This document shows, piece after piece, positions 8,947-17,818 of a DNA stretch of 47,963 bases. The first letter of the stretch is position 1, and every line of letters begins with the position of its first letter. A program made the translations under genes and the position numbers. Under the pieces are notes generated by a model. The model had not been told where the DNA came from, searched no databases, and saw only the letters and a program-made list of their open reading frames with translations. The stretch comes from DATDMG01 sp036518955 (lineage in GTDB: Bacteria > Actinomycetota > Actinomycetes > Actinomycetales > Kineosporiaceae), in assembly GCA_036518955.1 (NCBI GenBank), contig DATDMG010000319.1:1-47963 (forward strand), read 5' to 3'.

Positions 8947-9533
8947 CACGGATCGGCAAGCTCGGGTACGTCGAGTCGCCGGGCTTCTTCGGACCGGCCG
9001 AGCGCGAGGACGCCGACCCGCCCGACATGCAGCGGTTCTACGGCAAGTACCGCGGCCAGGTCGTGGAGAACGTCGATCCGCAGGGACTGGGCCGGCTGCT
9101 GGTCAGCGTGCCCGACGTCCTGGGCCTGCTGCCGAGCTCGTGGGCGATGCCGTGCGTGCCGATGGCGGGGCTGCAGTCCGGCACGTTCATCGTGCCGCCG
9201 CCGGGCGCCGGGGTGTGGGTCGAGTTCGAGGGCGGCAATCCGGACTACCCGATCTGGGTCGGCTGCTTCTGGGGCAGCGCGGCGGAGACGCCGCCCACCA
9301 GCAAGGTCGTGACCCCGAAGGCACCGGTCTTCCTGGTGGAGACGATCACCAAGAGCAAGCTGGCCGTCTCCGACACGCCGATCCCGCCGATGAAGGGCGC
9401 CGGCGTGCTCGTGCAGTCCTCCAGCGCGGCGATCAGCGTGGACACCACCGGCGTCACGATCACCGCAGCGACGATCAACCTGGTCGGCACGGTCAACATC
9501 AACAACGGCGCGCTTGTCGTCAAGCCGGTCTAG
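8943..9533 (+). CDS. eCIS spike protein (gp5 / baseplate assembly protein V-like)
   Basis: 196 residues from ATG 8943 with AGGAGGT at 8931-8937. Residues ~30-110 form the OB-fold of baseplate protein V/gp5 (RGQVVENVDPQGLGRLLVSV, then WAMPCVPMAGLQSGTFIVPP, GAGVWVEFEGGNPDYPIWVG). The C-terminal part has the short alternating pattern of a trimeric beta-prism (AAISVDTTGVTITAATINLV, then GTVNINNG). The family is the membrane-piercing spike. It is separated from the PAAR tip gene by nine bases. Confidence 0.88.
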   Translation: MTRIGKLGYVESPGFFGPAEREDADPPDMQRFYGKYRGQVVENVDPQGLGRLLVSVPDVLGLLPSSWAMPCVPMAGLQSGTFIVPPPGAGVWVEFEGGNPDYPIWVGCFWGSAAETPPTSKVVTPKAPVFLVETITKSKLAVSDTPIPPMKGAGVLVQSSSAAISVDTTGVTITAATINLVGTVNINNGALVVKPV

Positions 9534-9542
9534 GAGGACGCC

Positions 9543-9881
9543 GTGCCCGGATTCGTCGTCACCGTCGCGTCCCTGGTCAACTGCCTGCACCAGGGGCAGG
9601 TGAGGTTCACCCCGCGCTCCACCCGGGTCCTCGCCGGAGGCAGCCCGGTGGTCACCGTCGCCGACGTCAACGTCGTCGCGCTGTGCTCGCTGGCGGGCGC
9701 CACCCCACCCAGCGCGTGCACCCGGGTGGACTTCACGCTCGCCGGGTCCTCGCGGGTCTTCGTCGACGGGCAGCCCGTCGTCCTGGAGCCGCTGGGCACG
9801 GGCGCCGGGGTGTGCCTGGCGGCGGCTCCGCAGGGGACTCCGGTCATCGCGGCCGTGCAGCAGCGGGCGGTGGGCTCGTGA
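9543..9881 (+). CDS. eCIS PAAR-like spike tip protein
   Basis: 112 residues from GTG 9543, preceded by AGGAGG (9532-9537, overlapping the previous stop). It starts PGFVVTVASLVNCLHQGQVR and has the repeated short strands of PAAR-like tip proteins: LAGGSPVVTVADVNVVA, CSLAGATPPSACTRVDF, VFVDGQPVVLE and CLAAAPQGTPVI. Four cysteines and one histidine are available for metal binding. The family sharpens the spike and can carry effectors. It overlaps the gp25 gene by GTGA. Confidence 0.82.
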   Translation: MPGFVVTVASLVNCLHQGQVRFTPRSTRVLAGGSPVVTVADVNVVALCSLAGATPPSACTRVDFTLAGSSRVFVDGQPVVLEPLGTGAGVCLAAAPQGTPVIAAVQQRAVGS

Positions 9882-10327
9882 ACCTGCACCTGGACTACCC
9901 CTACTCCATCGACCGGCTCGGCCGCAGCGCCCGGACCACTGACGAGGACCACGTCCGCGATCTCGTCGAGCAGGTGTTGTTCACCGTGCCCGGCGAGCGC
10001 CTCAACCGGCCCGACTTCGGGACCGGAGTGATGCAGCTGGTCTTCGCGTCGCCGAACGACGAACTGATGGGCGCGATCGGCTACAGCGTGCAGGCCGCGC
10101 TGCAGCAGTGGCTGGCGGACGTGGTGACCCTGGACGGGGTGGACGTCAGCGTCGAGGAGGGCCTGCTGCGGGTCGCCGTCGCCTACACGCCGCTCCCGCA
10201 CGCCGCCGTCCCCGCGGCGGTCACCGGTGCCCTGGCCGGCGGCGCGGAGGCCGGCGCGGGCGCCGGGCCGCAGGGTCTCGGGTCGGCCAGCCGCGTCGTG
10301 GTCGTGGAACGGAGGACCGGGCCGTGA
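9878..10327 (+). CDS. eCIS baseplate wedge protein (gp25 / GPW family)
   Basis: 149 residues from GTG 9878 (GTGA overlap). The family signature is clear: GRSARTTDEDHVRDLVEQVL at residues ~15-34, then FTVPGERLNRPDFGTGVMQL at 35-54, then IGYSVQAALQQWLADV and LRVAVAYTP. gp25/Afp9 proteins bridge the baseplate hub to the first sheath ring. The last ~25 residues are a Gly/Ala linker ending VVVVERRTGP. It overlaps the first baseplate-J gene by GTGA. Confidence 0.9.
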   Translation: MNLHLDYPYSIDRLGRSARTTDEDHVRDLVEQVLFTVPGERLNRPDFGTGVMQLVFASPNDELMGAIGYSVQAALQQWLADVVTLDGVDVSVEEGLLRVAVAYTPLPHAAVPAAVTGALAGGAEAGAGAGPQGLGSASRVVVVERRTGP

Positions 10328-13056
10328 CCGGGACGGGCAGCGCGGGCTGCCCGCCGGGGGAGCGGCGCGTGCAGGCCCGCGCCCACGGGCTGGTGGGCAT
10401 CGCCGTCGTGGACGTCGACCTCGCCGGCCGCGCGCTGCGACTGCACCTGACCGGCCGGTTGCCGCGCCCGGAGCCCCCGGTCGCCGCCCGCGTCAGCGGA
10501 CCCGGTCGGGCCGTGCGGGTCACCGGCGTCCGGGTGGTGCGTCGCCGTGAGCAGACCCTGCCCGACCTCGTGGAGGTGTCGCTGGACCGGCTCGGCGACC
10601 GGGAGCCCTACACCGTCCGGCTCCTGGAGGCCGGGGACGAGGGCGTCCGCGACCGGACTCCCGGGTGGGCGGACCCGCGGCACGCCGAGGCCGGGTTCCG
10701 GTTCACCCAGGCGTGCGCCGACGCCGATGGCGCGGCGTGCTGCGACGGCTGCGGGAGCGGCGCGTGCACGGGCTGCGGCGCCGGCTGCGGGTGCGCCGCG
10801 GGCCCCGGCACCGGACCGGTGGCGTCCGACGTCACCGTCGACTACCTGGCCAAGGACTACGACAGCTTCCGCCGGTTGCTGCTGGACCGGCTGTCCTTGA
10901 CCAGCCCGCACTGGGCCGACCGGCAGCCGGCCGACCTCGGCGTCACGCTCGTCGAGCTGCTCGCCTATGTCGGCGACCACCTGTCCTACCAGCAGGACGC
11001 CGTCGCCACCGAGGCCTACCTGGGCACTGCCCGGCTGCGGACCTCGGTGCGGCGGCACCTGCGCCTGGTCGGCTACCGGATGCACGACGGGTGCAACGCC
11101 CGCGCCTGGGTCCAGCTGCTGGCCGGCAACCGGGGCGTGCTGGCCGCGGGGACGTTCCGGTTCGTCACCGGCCTGCCGCAGTTCGCCGATCAACCGGCGC
11201 TGACCGAGGCACAGCTGCGCCGTGTTCCCCGTGGCACCTACCAGGTCTTCGAGCCCTTGCCCGCGGCCGACCTGCAGCTGCGGCCGGAGCACAACCGGAT
11301 CCAGTTCTGGACCTGGGACGGCGAGGAGTGCGTGCTGCCCGCGGGCACGACGTGCGCGACCCTGGTCGACCCTCAGGACGAGCACGGGCGGCGCACGCTC
11401 GGGCTGCATCCCGGCGACGTCCTGGTCATCGAGGAGGTGCGGGGCCGGCGGACCGGCGTCCCCGGGGACGCCGACCCGCGGCACCGGCAGGCCGTGCGGC
11501 TGACCGCGGTCGACCGGATCGAGGATCCGGTGCACGACCAGCCGCTGCTGGCCGTGCGGTGGGCATCGGCGGACGCCCTCACCTTCGACGCCTGCCTGCG
11601 CACCGTCGCGGGGCCCGAGTGCTGCCTGGTGACGGACGTGACGGTGGCGCGCGGCAACATCGTCCTCGTCGACCACGGCGAGACCGTGCCCTGGCCCGGG
11701 GTCGAGCCTGACGCCTTCACCGTGCCGTCGGGACCGGCCCCGCGGACCTGCTGCGACGGTCTGGGCCGGCCGGTCGCCGTCCCGGGCCGCGCCCCGCGGT
11801 TCGTGCCGCTGGTGACCCGCGGGCCGGTGACCCGGGCCGTCACCTTCCCCACCCCGGCGCGGGTAGCGGCGGCGCAGGCCGGCGCCCTGGACGCCGTCCT
11901 CGACGACCTGCTCGACCAGCACCCCGGCGGCGACGCCGGGCCGTTGCGCCGGCTGCGCCGGCTGGCGGCGTCCGCCACGGCCGGCGACCCGGTGGCCGCC
12001 TGCCGGCTGCCGCACCCGGTGCCGGCACTCGCCGGCCCGGCCGCGGGCTGCCTGGAACAGGACCCCCGGGCGGCGCTGCCCCAGCTGTGGTTGTTCTCCG
12101 CCGGCGAGGCCTGGACCGCGCGGTCGGACCTGCTCGGCAGCGGGCCGGACGAGCGCACCTTCGTCGCCGAGGTCGGGGACGACGGGCTGAGCCGGCTGCG
12201 GTTCGGCGACGGTCAGCTGGGCCGGTCGGTGGAGCCGGGCCAGTCCTTCGACCTGCGGCTGCGGGTCGGCAACGGGACCGCCGGCAACGTGCCGGCCGAG
12301 GCCGTGGGCCACGTCGTGCTGTCCCGGGCCACCGCGGTCGCCGTGCAGGGGGTCCGCAACCCGTTGCCGGGCCACGGCGGGATCGACCCCGAGCCGGTCG
12401 ACGACGCCCGCCTGCTCGGACCCACCTGGGCCCGGTTCGCCCCGCCGGTGCGGGCGGTCGTCGCGGCGGACTACGCGACCATCGCCCGGACGGTGCCCGG
12501 CGTCCAGGACGCCGAGTGCGAGCTGGCCTGGAACGGGGCCTGGTACGAGGCGGACGTCGCGGTGGACCCCCTCGGCCGCACCCGCCTCCCCGGCCGGTTG
12601 CGCCGCCACGTCGAGGACCGGCTGCAGGAGGCGCGCCGCATCGGGCACGACCTGCGGGTCCGGGACCCGCACCAGGTGCCGGTGGACGTCACGCTGGGGA
12701 TCTGTCTGGTGCCCGGCACGTCGTGGCGGCCGGTGGCGGTCCGGCTGCGGCAACGGATCGGCCACGGCAGGGCGGCGGACGGCACGCTCGGCCTGTTCCA
12801 CCCCGACCGGCTCCGGTTCGGATCCCCGATCGCGGCGAGCACGCTCATCGCGGCGGCGATGGCGGTCCCCGGGGTGCGGTCGGTGACCCTCGACCGGCTG
12901 GCGCGCGCGGGCGCGGCGGTGCTGCCCGGCGGGCCCCCCGCCGTCCTGGAGTTCGCCCCGGACGAGCTGCCCACCGGCGGCGGTGAGCCCGGCGACCGCG
13001 GCGGCGAGCTCGTGCTGGAACCACGTGACGGAGGCGAGCGCCATGCCCGGACCTGA
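10324..13056 (+). CDS. eCIS baseplate J-like protein 1 (Afp11-like) with cysteine-rich insert
   Basis: 910 residues from GTG 10324 (GTGA overlap). Residues 1-120 are a beta-rich N-terminal domain. Residues ~128-158 are a striking cysteine-rich segment with eight cysteines in about 30 residues. Then DYLAKDYDSFRRLLLDRL and LGVTLVELLAYVGDHLSYQQ, the start of the putative baseplate assembly family (gp6/J-like wedge). The C-terminal third has the J-like motifs RLRFGDGQLGRSVEPGQSFD, GVRNPLPGHGG and VPGVQDAECELAWNG. The family forms the wedge arms that trigger sheath contraction. It overlaps the next gene by 14 bases. Confidence 0.88.
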   Translation: MTGTGSAGCPPGERRVQARAHGLVGIAVVDVDLAGRALRLHLTGRLPRPEPPVAARVSGPGRAVRVTGVRVVRRREQTLPDLVEVSLDRLGDREPYTVRLLEAGDEGVRDRTPGWADPRHAEAGFRFTQACADADGAACCDGCGSGACTGCGAGCGCAAGPGTGPVASDVTVDYLAKDYDSFRRLLLDRLSLTSPHWADRQPADLGVTLVELLAYVGDHLSYQQDAVATEAYLGTARLRTSVRRHLRLVGYRMHDGCNARAWVQLLAGNRGVLAAGTFRFVTGLPQFADQPALTEAQLRRVPRGTYQVFEPLPAADLQLRPEHNRIQFWTWDGEECVLPAGTTCATLVDPQDEHGRRTLGLHPGDVLVIEEVRGRRTGVPGDADPRHRQAVRLTAVDRIEDPVHDQPLLAVRWASADALTFDACLRTVAGPECCLVTDVTVARGNIVLVDHGETVPWPGVEPDAFTVPSGPAPRTCCDGLGRPVAVPGRAPRFVPLVTRGPVTRAVTFPTPARVAAAQAGALDAVLDDLLDQHPGGDAGPLRRLRRLAASATAGDPVAACRLPHPVPALAGPAAGCLEQDPRAALPQLWLFSAGEAWTARSDLLGSGPDERTFVAEVGDDGLSRLRFGDGQLGRSVEPGQSFDLRLRVGNGTAGNVPAEAVGHVVLSRATAVAVQGVRNPLPGHGGIDPEPVDDARLLGPTWARFAPPVRAVVAADYATIARTVPGVQDAECELAWNGAWYEADVAVDPLGRTRLPGRLRRHVEDRLQEARRIGHDLRVRDPHQVPVDVTLGICLVPGTSWRPVAVRLRQRIGHGRAADGTLGLFHPDRLRFGSPIAASTLIAAAMAVPGVRSVTLDRLARAGAAVLPGGPPAVLEFAPDELPTGGGEPGDRGGELVLEPRDGGERHART

Positions 13057-15685
13057 CCCTGTCCCGGTGCTGCCGGCCCGGGCCGGCACGCACGCCACCT
13101 TCCTGGCGGCCATGATCGACCGGTTGGCGGCCGCGGACCTCGATCCGCTCGGCCGGCTCACGACCCGGGACCCGGCCGACCCCGCACTGGCCCTGTTGGA
13201 CGGTTGGGCCGTCCTCGGCGACGTCCTCACCTTCTACACCGAGCGGATCGGGGCGGAGGGCTACCTCGGGACCGCGACCGAGCGCCGGTCGCTGCTGGAG
13301 CTGGCCCGGCTGGTCGGTTACCAGCCTCGTCCTGGCCTGGCCGCCAGCACGTGGCTCGCCTACGCCGTCGACCCCGACCCGGTCACGTCGCCGGTCACCG
13401 TGCCGGCGGGCGCCAGGGTGCAGAGCGTCCCGGACCCCGGTGGCCTGCCCCCGAACGCGGCCGGCACCCCGCAGCTGTTCGAGACCTCCACGCCGCTGGT
13501 GGCCCACCAGGCCTGGAACGCGATGGCGGCACGCTCGCGCCGTCCGATGCTGCTGACCCCCGTGGACGCCGCCGGCCGCACCACCGTGTACCTGCGGGGG
13601 GTCGGGCTGGGCCTGGCGACCAACGACCGGCTGCTGTTCCGCTTCGACGCCCTCCCCGCTCCTCCGGAGCGCGCCGGGGCCGCGGCGCCCGCCGGGGGCC
13701 AGGCCCCGCCCCCTGTGCTGCGCGCCGTCCGGGCCGTGACGGAGGACCCCGCGGCCGGCCGCACGACCGTCACGCTCACCGACCTCACCCATGCCGATCT
13801 CGGGCCGGGCGTCTTCCGCGACCTGTTCGTGCTCCGGGTCAAGGCCGCCCCCTTCGGTGCCACGGCCCCGCTGCCCCCGCCGCCGCCCACGGGCCCGATC
13901 CTGCTGGCAGCCCCGGGCGGCGAGCCCGCGGCGCCCGACGGAGCCGAGGGGGCCGACGGAGCCGACGGAGCCGACGGGGTGGCGCCGGCCACCGCGACCG
14001 GCCCCGGCGACTGGCCCCTGGACCGGTCGCTGTACGGCGCCGACCGGCACATCCTTCCCCTGGACGCCGACCACGCACGGATCGGTGAGCAGACCCCGGT
14101 CGTCATCGAGAGGCCCGATCTCGCACCGGCGGTCCTCACCGCGAAGACGGCCGACACCGTGGCGATCGCCCGCTACGGCATCAGCGCCCGCGTCGTCCGG
14201 CTGCACCTGGACGGGGCGTGGCTGCGGGACGACGAGGCCGGCGACCGCGCGACCCTGGAGCCCCTGCGCAGCATCACGGTCCACGCGCAGGCCGAGCCGC
14301 TGGTTCCCGACGACGAGCCGGTGCCCGACCCGGTCGGCACCCCGCCGGGCCGGCTGGACCTCGTCGGCGACGTCTCCGACCTGCCCGCCGGGCGCCGCCT
14401 GGTGCTCACCGGGACGCCGGCCGACCCGGCTGGCGCCGAGCAGCCGCCGGGGGAGGTCCTCGAGGTGGCGGCCGCGCACCTGACCCCGGCCGAACGCGCC
14501 GGGGCCCCGCCGTTCACCCGGGTCACCCTCGCCGCCGACCTCGTGGGCCGCTACCGGCCCGGGACGGTGACCGTGTTCGGCAACGCCGTCCCCGCCACGC
14601 AGGGCGAGTCCGTCCAGGACCCGGCGGTCGGCAGCGGCGACGCCACCCAGGCCGGGCAGGCGTTCACGCTGCGCCGGGCCCCGCTGACCTTCGTGGCCGC
14701 CGACACCCCGACCGGCGCCCGCGCCGAGCTGACCGTCCGGGTGGACGGCGTGCGGTGGCACGAGGTGCCCGAGATCGTCCGCAGCGGCCCGACCGAGCAC
14801 GTGTACCAGCTCACGGTCGGCGCCGCCGGGGAGGCCACCGTCCGGTTCGGCGACGGCCGGCACGGCGCGCGACTGCCCACCGGGCAGGGGAACGTCAGCG
14901 TCGACTTCCGGGTGGGGATCGGCCGGGGCGGCAACCTCGGCGCGGACCGGCTGACCCAGCCGCTCACGAAGCCGCTCGGCGTGACCTCCGTGCGCAACCC
15001 GCTGCCCACGTCCGGCGGCACCGACCCGGACGACGACGACGCGATCCGGGGGCGGGCGAGTCTGGCCGTCGCGACCCTGGACCGCGTCGTCGGGCTCAGC
15101 GACTACGCGGCGTTCGCGCTGGGGTTCGCCGGGGTCGGCAAGGCCGTCGCCGCCCGGATCCCGTTCGGCGGCGCCGAGGTGGTGCACGTCGACGTCTTCG
15201 GGACGTCGGCGCCCCTGCAGCGCGCCGACGACGTCATCACCCGGCTCGCCGCCGCGCTGCGCGAGCTGGGCGACGCGGGGGTCGAGGTCGAGGTCGAGCC
15301 GTGCACCCTCTACCGCCTGGCGGTGGGCGCCGAGGTGGGCCTGGGCCCCGACCGCACCTGGTCGCTCGTCCGGCCGGCGCTGGTGGCAGCCCTGCACCGC
15401 GACCTCGGGCCGGCGGCGCGGGCGATCGGGCGGGTCGTCTTCGCCGCGCAGGTGATCGCGTCCCTGCAGTCCGTCCCGGGCGTCACCTCGGTGCGCCTGA
15501 CCCGGCTGGGCCGCGTCCGCGAGGGCGACGCGGGCGGGATCCCCGCCGGGCCGCCGCCGACCTGGGTGCCGGCCGCGCCCGCCCGGGTGCGGCCGGACGG
15601 GACCGCGATCGACGCCGCGGAACTGCTCGTCGTCGGCGCGGACCGGCCCGACCTCATCGACCTCGAGGAGCGGGTGACCCGATGA
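13043..15685 (+). CDS. eCIS baseplate J-like protein 2 (Afp12-like)
   Basis: 880 residues from ATG 13043, inside the end of the preceding gene, with GACGGAGG upstream. The N-terminus GTHATFLAAMIDRLAAADLD and ALALLDGWAVLGDVLTFYTE, then GYLGTATERRSLLELARLVG, matches the second putative baseplate assembly protein of eCIS operons. C-terminal J-like motifs are VRFGDGRHGARLPTGQGN, VTSVRNPLPTSGGTDPDDDD and VPGVTSVRLTRLGR. Around residue 300 is a GA(E/D)GADGADGADG linker encoded by nine-base repeats (13938-13979). It overlaps the next gene by ATGA. Confidence 0.88.
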   Translation: MPGPDPVPVLPARAGTHATFLAAMIDRLAAADLDPLGRLTTRDPADPALALLDGWAVLGDVLTFYTERIGAEGYLGTATERRSLLELARLVGYQPRPGLAASTWLAYAVDPDPVTSPVTVPAGARVQSVPDPGGLPPNAAGTPQLFETSTPLVAHQAWNAMAARSRRPMLLTPVDAAGRTTVYLRGVGLGLATNDRLLFRFDALPAPPERAGAAAPAGGQAPPPVLRAVRAVTEDPAAGRTTVTLTDLTHADLGPGVFRDLFVLRVKAAPFGATAPLPPPPPTGPILLAAPGGEPAAPDGAEGADGADGADGVAPATATGPGDWPLDRSLYGADRHILPLDADHARIGEQTPVVIERPDLAPAVLTAKTADTVAIARYGISARVVRLHLDGAWLRDDEAGDRATLEPLRSITVHAQAEPLVPDDEPVPDPVGTPPGRLDLVGDVSDLPAGRRLVLTGTPADPAGAEQPPGEVLEVAAAHLTPAERAGAPPFTRVTLAADLVGRYRPGTVTVFGNAVPATQGESVQDPAVGSGDATQAGQAFTLRRAPLTFVAADTPTGARAELTVRVDGVRWHEVPEIVRSGPTEHVYQLTVGAAGEATVRFGDGRHGARLPTGQGNVSVDFRVGIGRGGNLGADRLTQPLTKPLGVTSVRNPLPTSGGTDPDDDDAIRGRASLAVATLDRVVGLSDYAAFALGFAGVGKAVAARIPFGGAEVVHVDVFGTSAPLQRADDVITRLAAALRELGDAGVEVEVEPCTLYRLAVGAEVGLGPDRTWSLVRPALVAALHRDLGPAARAIGRVVFAAQVIASLQSVPGVTSVRLTRLGRVREGDAGGIPAGPPPTWVPAAPARVRPDGTAIDAAELLVVGADRPDLIDLEERVTR

Positions 15686-17763
15686 CCGACGACGACGCCA
15701 TCGCGCCCACGCCGGCGGCCGACGTCCTGCTCGCCCTGCTGCCCGCCGTCCACCGCAGCCGCGACGAGGAGCTGGGCGGGCCGCTACGGGCCCTGCTGCG
15801 GGTCATCGAGGAACAGGTCGACGTCGTTGCCGATGACCTGGACCAGTGGTACGACAACTGGTTCGTCGAGACGTGCGACCCGCGGCTGCTCCCGCAGCTG
15901 GCCCGGCTCGTCGGCCTGTCCGGTGACCTGCCCGCGCGCCGCGCCGTCGCGGACGCCGTCGCCGACCGGCGGCGCAAAGGCGTCGCCGCGGGCCTGGAGG
16001 ACGCCGCGACCGCGGCATCCGGGTGGTCGGCCCGGGCCGTCGAGGCGTTCCCGCGGCTGGTCCGTGACCAGCATCTGCGGTACCTCACCCCGGCCCGGCC
16101 GGCCACCCTCGACGTGCGGGACGAGCTCGCCGCGGAGCGGCTCGGCGGCCCGTTCGACGACGCGCCGCACCGGGTCGACGTCCGCCGCCCCGACAGCGAG
16201 CTGGCCCCCGGCCGGCACAACATCCCCGACCTCACCCTGTTCGTGTGGCGGCTGGACAGCTTCCCGGTCACCGAGGCACCCGCGTTCTGCATCGACCAGC
16301 GCTACAGCCGCTACCTGATCGACGTGCTCGGCATCGACGCGCCGCTGTTCTCCCCCCGTCCCGAGGTGTCCCGGCCGGCGCACCGGGCCGGCCCCGCGGA
16401 CGTGCCGCACCCGGTGGGCCGCCTGGAGCTGGCGCACCACCGGGACGACTACTACGGCCCGGGACTGGCCCTGATGATCTGGCGGGATGCCGACCGCGTA
16501 CCGGTGCCTTCGGACAGCATCGTCGCCGCCGACCTGACCGACTGGGTCTACCGGCCCGAGCCGGGCCAGGTCGCCGTCGACCCGCAGCTGGGCCGGATCG
16601 CCTTCGCCCCCGAGGAGGCTCCCGAGGACGGCGTCTGGGTCAGCTGGCACTACGGGTTCAGCGCCCCGATGGGCGGCGGGGAGTACCGCCGGGGCGTGAC
16701 CCCGGTCGGGCGTCGCCGGCACTACCTGGTGGGCCCGGGGGAGCACGGGTCCATCGGCGCGGCCCTGGCCGCCTGGGGCCGGGACAAGGCCGAGGCCCGG
16801 GACGCCGGGCGGCAGGTCCCGCACGCGGCGCTCATCGAGATCACCGACTCCGCCGACTACACCGAGCCGCTGCGGCTGGACCTGGAACGTCATGACCGGC
16901 TGGAGCTGCGGGCGGCCGTCGGTGCCCGGCCGGTGATCCGGCTGCTCAACCAGCGGGCCAACCGGTTCGACGCGCTCCTGGTGCGCGCCGTGGACCGGCA
17001 GCCGCCGCCCGGCGACGTCACCGACTGCCCGCCCCCGGCGGCGGCCCGGCCCGTCGTCGTCCTGGACGGCCTCGTCGTGACCGGACGCAGCGTCGACGTC
17101 GTCGGGCAGGTCGGGGAGCTGGTGCTGCGGCACTGCACCCTGGTGCCGGGCTGGACGCTCGATCACGACGGCCGGCCACGGCACGGCCAGGAGCCCTCGA
17201 TCGAGCTGCGCCGCACGACGGCCCGGCTCACCGCGGAACACTCGATCCTGGGCACCGTCGTCGTCGAGCAGGACGAGACGGCGGCCGACCCGACCTGCGT
17301 GCGGATCAGCGACAGCATCGTCGACGCCACCGCCGACGACCTGCCGGCGATCGCCGGACCCGACGGCCGGTACGCCTACAGCGACCTCGTCCTGCGGCGG
17401 TGCACGGTGTTCGGGGACGTCGCGGTGCACCGGGCCGCCCTCGTCGAGGACAGCGTGCTCACCGGCTGCCTCAGCTCCGCCCGGCCGGCGGCCGGCTGTG
17501 TGCGGCGCACCGTGGCCCGGCCCGGCGCGGGGCCGTTCCCCGCCGGGAGCGCGCCGGTCTTCACCAGCACCCGGTACGGCACCCCGGGTTACGCCCAGCT
17601 CGGTCCGCTGTGCCCGCCGGCGGTGAGCCGGGGGGCCGGCGACGGCTCGGAGCTGGGGGCGTTCCACGACCTGTTCCAGCCGCAGCGGTTCGCGGCCCTG
17701 GACCGGCTGCTCCAGGAGTACGTCACGGTCGGGGTGGACGCCGCCGTCGTCCCGGTCACCTGA
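15682..17763 (+). CDS. eCIS tail protein I / beta-helix baseplate protein
   Basis: 693 residues from ATG 15682 (ATGA overlap). Residues ~10-150 resemble phage tail protein I (LLALLPAVHRSRDEELGGPL, DNWFVETCDPRLLPQLARLV, then RRKGVAAGLEDAATAASG), a baseplate-periphery protein. The middle (ADLTDWVYRPEPGQVAVDPQ, GRIAFAPEE) is a separate beta domain. Residues ~450-610 show rung-like strands typical of a right-handed beta-helix (VVLDGLVVTGRSVDVVGQVG, ELVLRHCTLVPGW, LTAEHSILGTVVVEQDE, LVLRRCTVFGDVAVHRAALV). Such a helix could serve as a fibre-like or carbohydrate-binding surface (inference). A 55-base spacer follows. Confidence 0.83.
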   Translation: MTDDDAIAPTPAADVLLALLPAVHRSRDEELGGPLRALLRVIEEQVDVVADDLDQWYDNWFVETCDPRLLPQLARLVGLSGDLPARRAVADAVADRRRKGVAAGLEDAATAASGWSARAVEAFPRLVRDQHLRYLTPARPATLDVRDELAAERLGGPFDDAPHRVDVRRPDSELAPGRHNIPDLTLFVWRLDSFPVTEAPAFCIDQRYSRYLIDVLGIDAPLFSPRPEVSRPAHRAGPADVPHPVGRLELAHHRDDYYGPGLALMIWRDADRVPVPSDSIVAADLTDWVYRPEPGQVAVDPQLGRIAFAPEEAPEDGVWVSWHYGFSAPMGGGEYRRGVTPVGRRRHYLVGPGEHGSIGAALAAWGRDKAEARDAGRQVPHAALIEITDSADYTEPLRLDLERHDRLELRAAVGARPVIRLLNQRANRFDALLVRAVDRQPPPGDVTDCPPPAAARPVVVLDGLVVTGRSVDVVGQVGELVLRHCTLVPGWTLDHDGRPRHGQEPSIELRRTTARLTAEHSILGTVVVEQDETAADPTCVRISDSIVDATADDLPAIAGPDGRYAYSDLVLRRCTVFGDVAVHRAALVEDSVLTGCLSSARPAAGCVRRTVARPGAGPFPAGSAPVFTSTRYGTPGYAQLGPLCPPAVSRGAGDGSELGAFHDLFQPQRFAALDRLLQEYVTVGVDAAVVPVT

Positions 17764-17818
17764 CCCGCACCGCCAGCCCGCCGACCACCCGCCAGCCCGA
17801 GCCAGGAGGCAAGACGCC

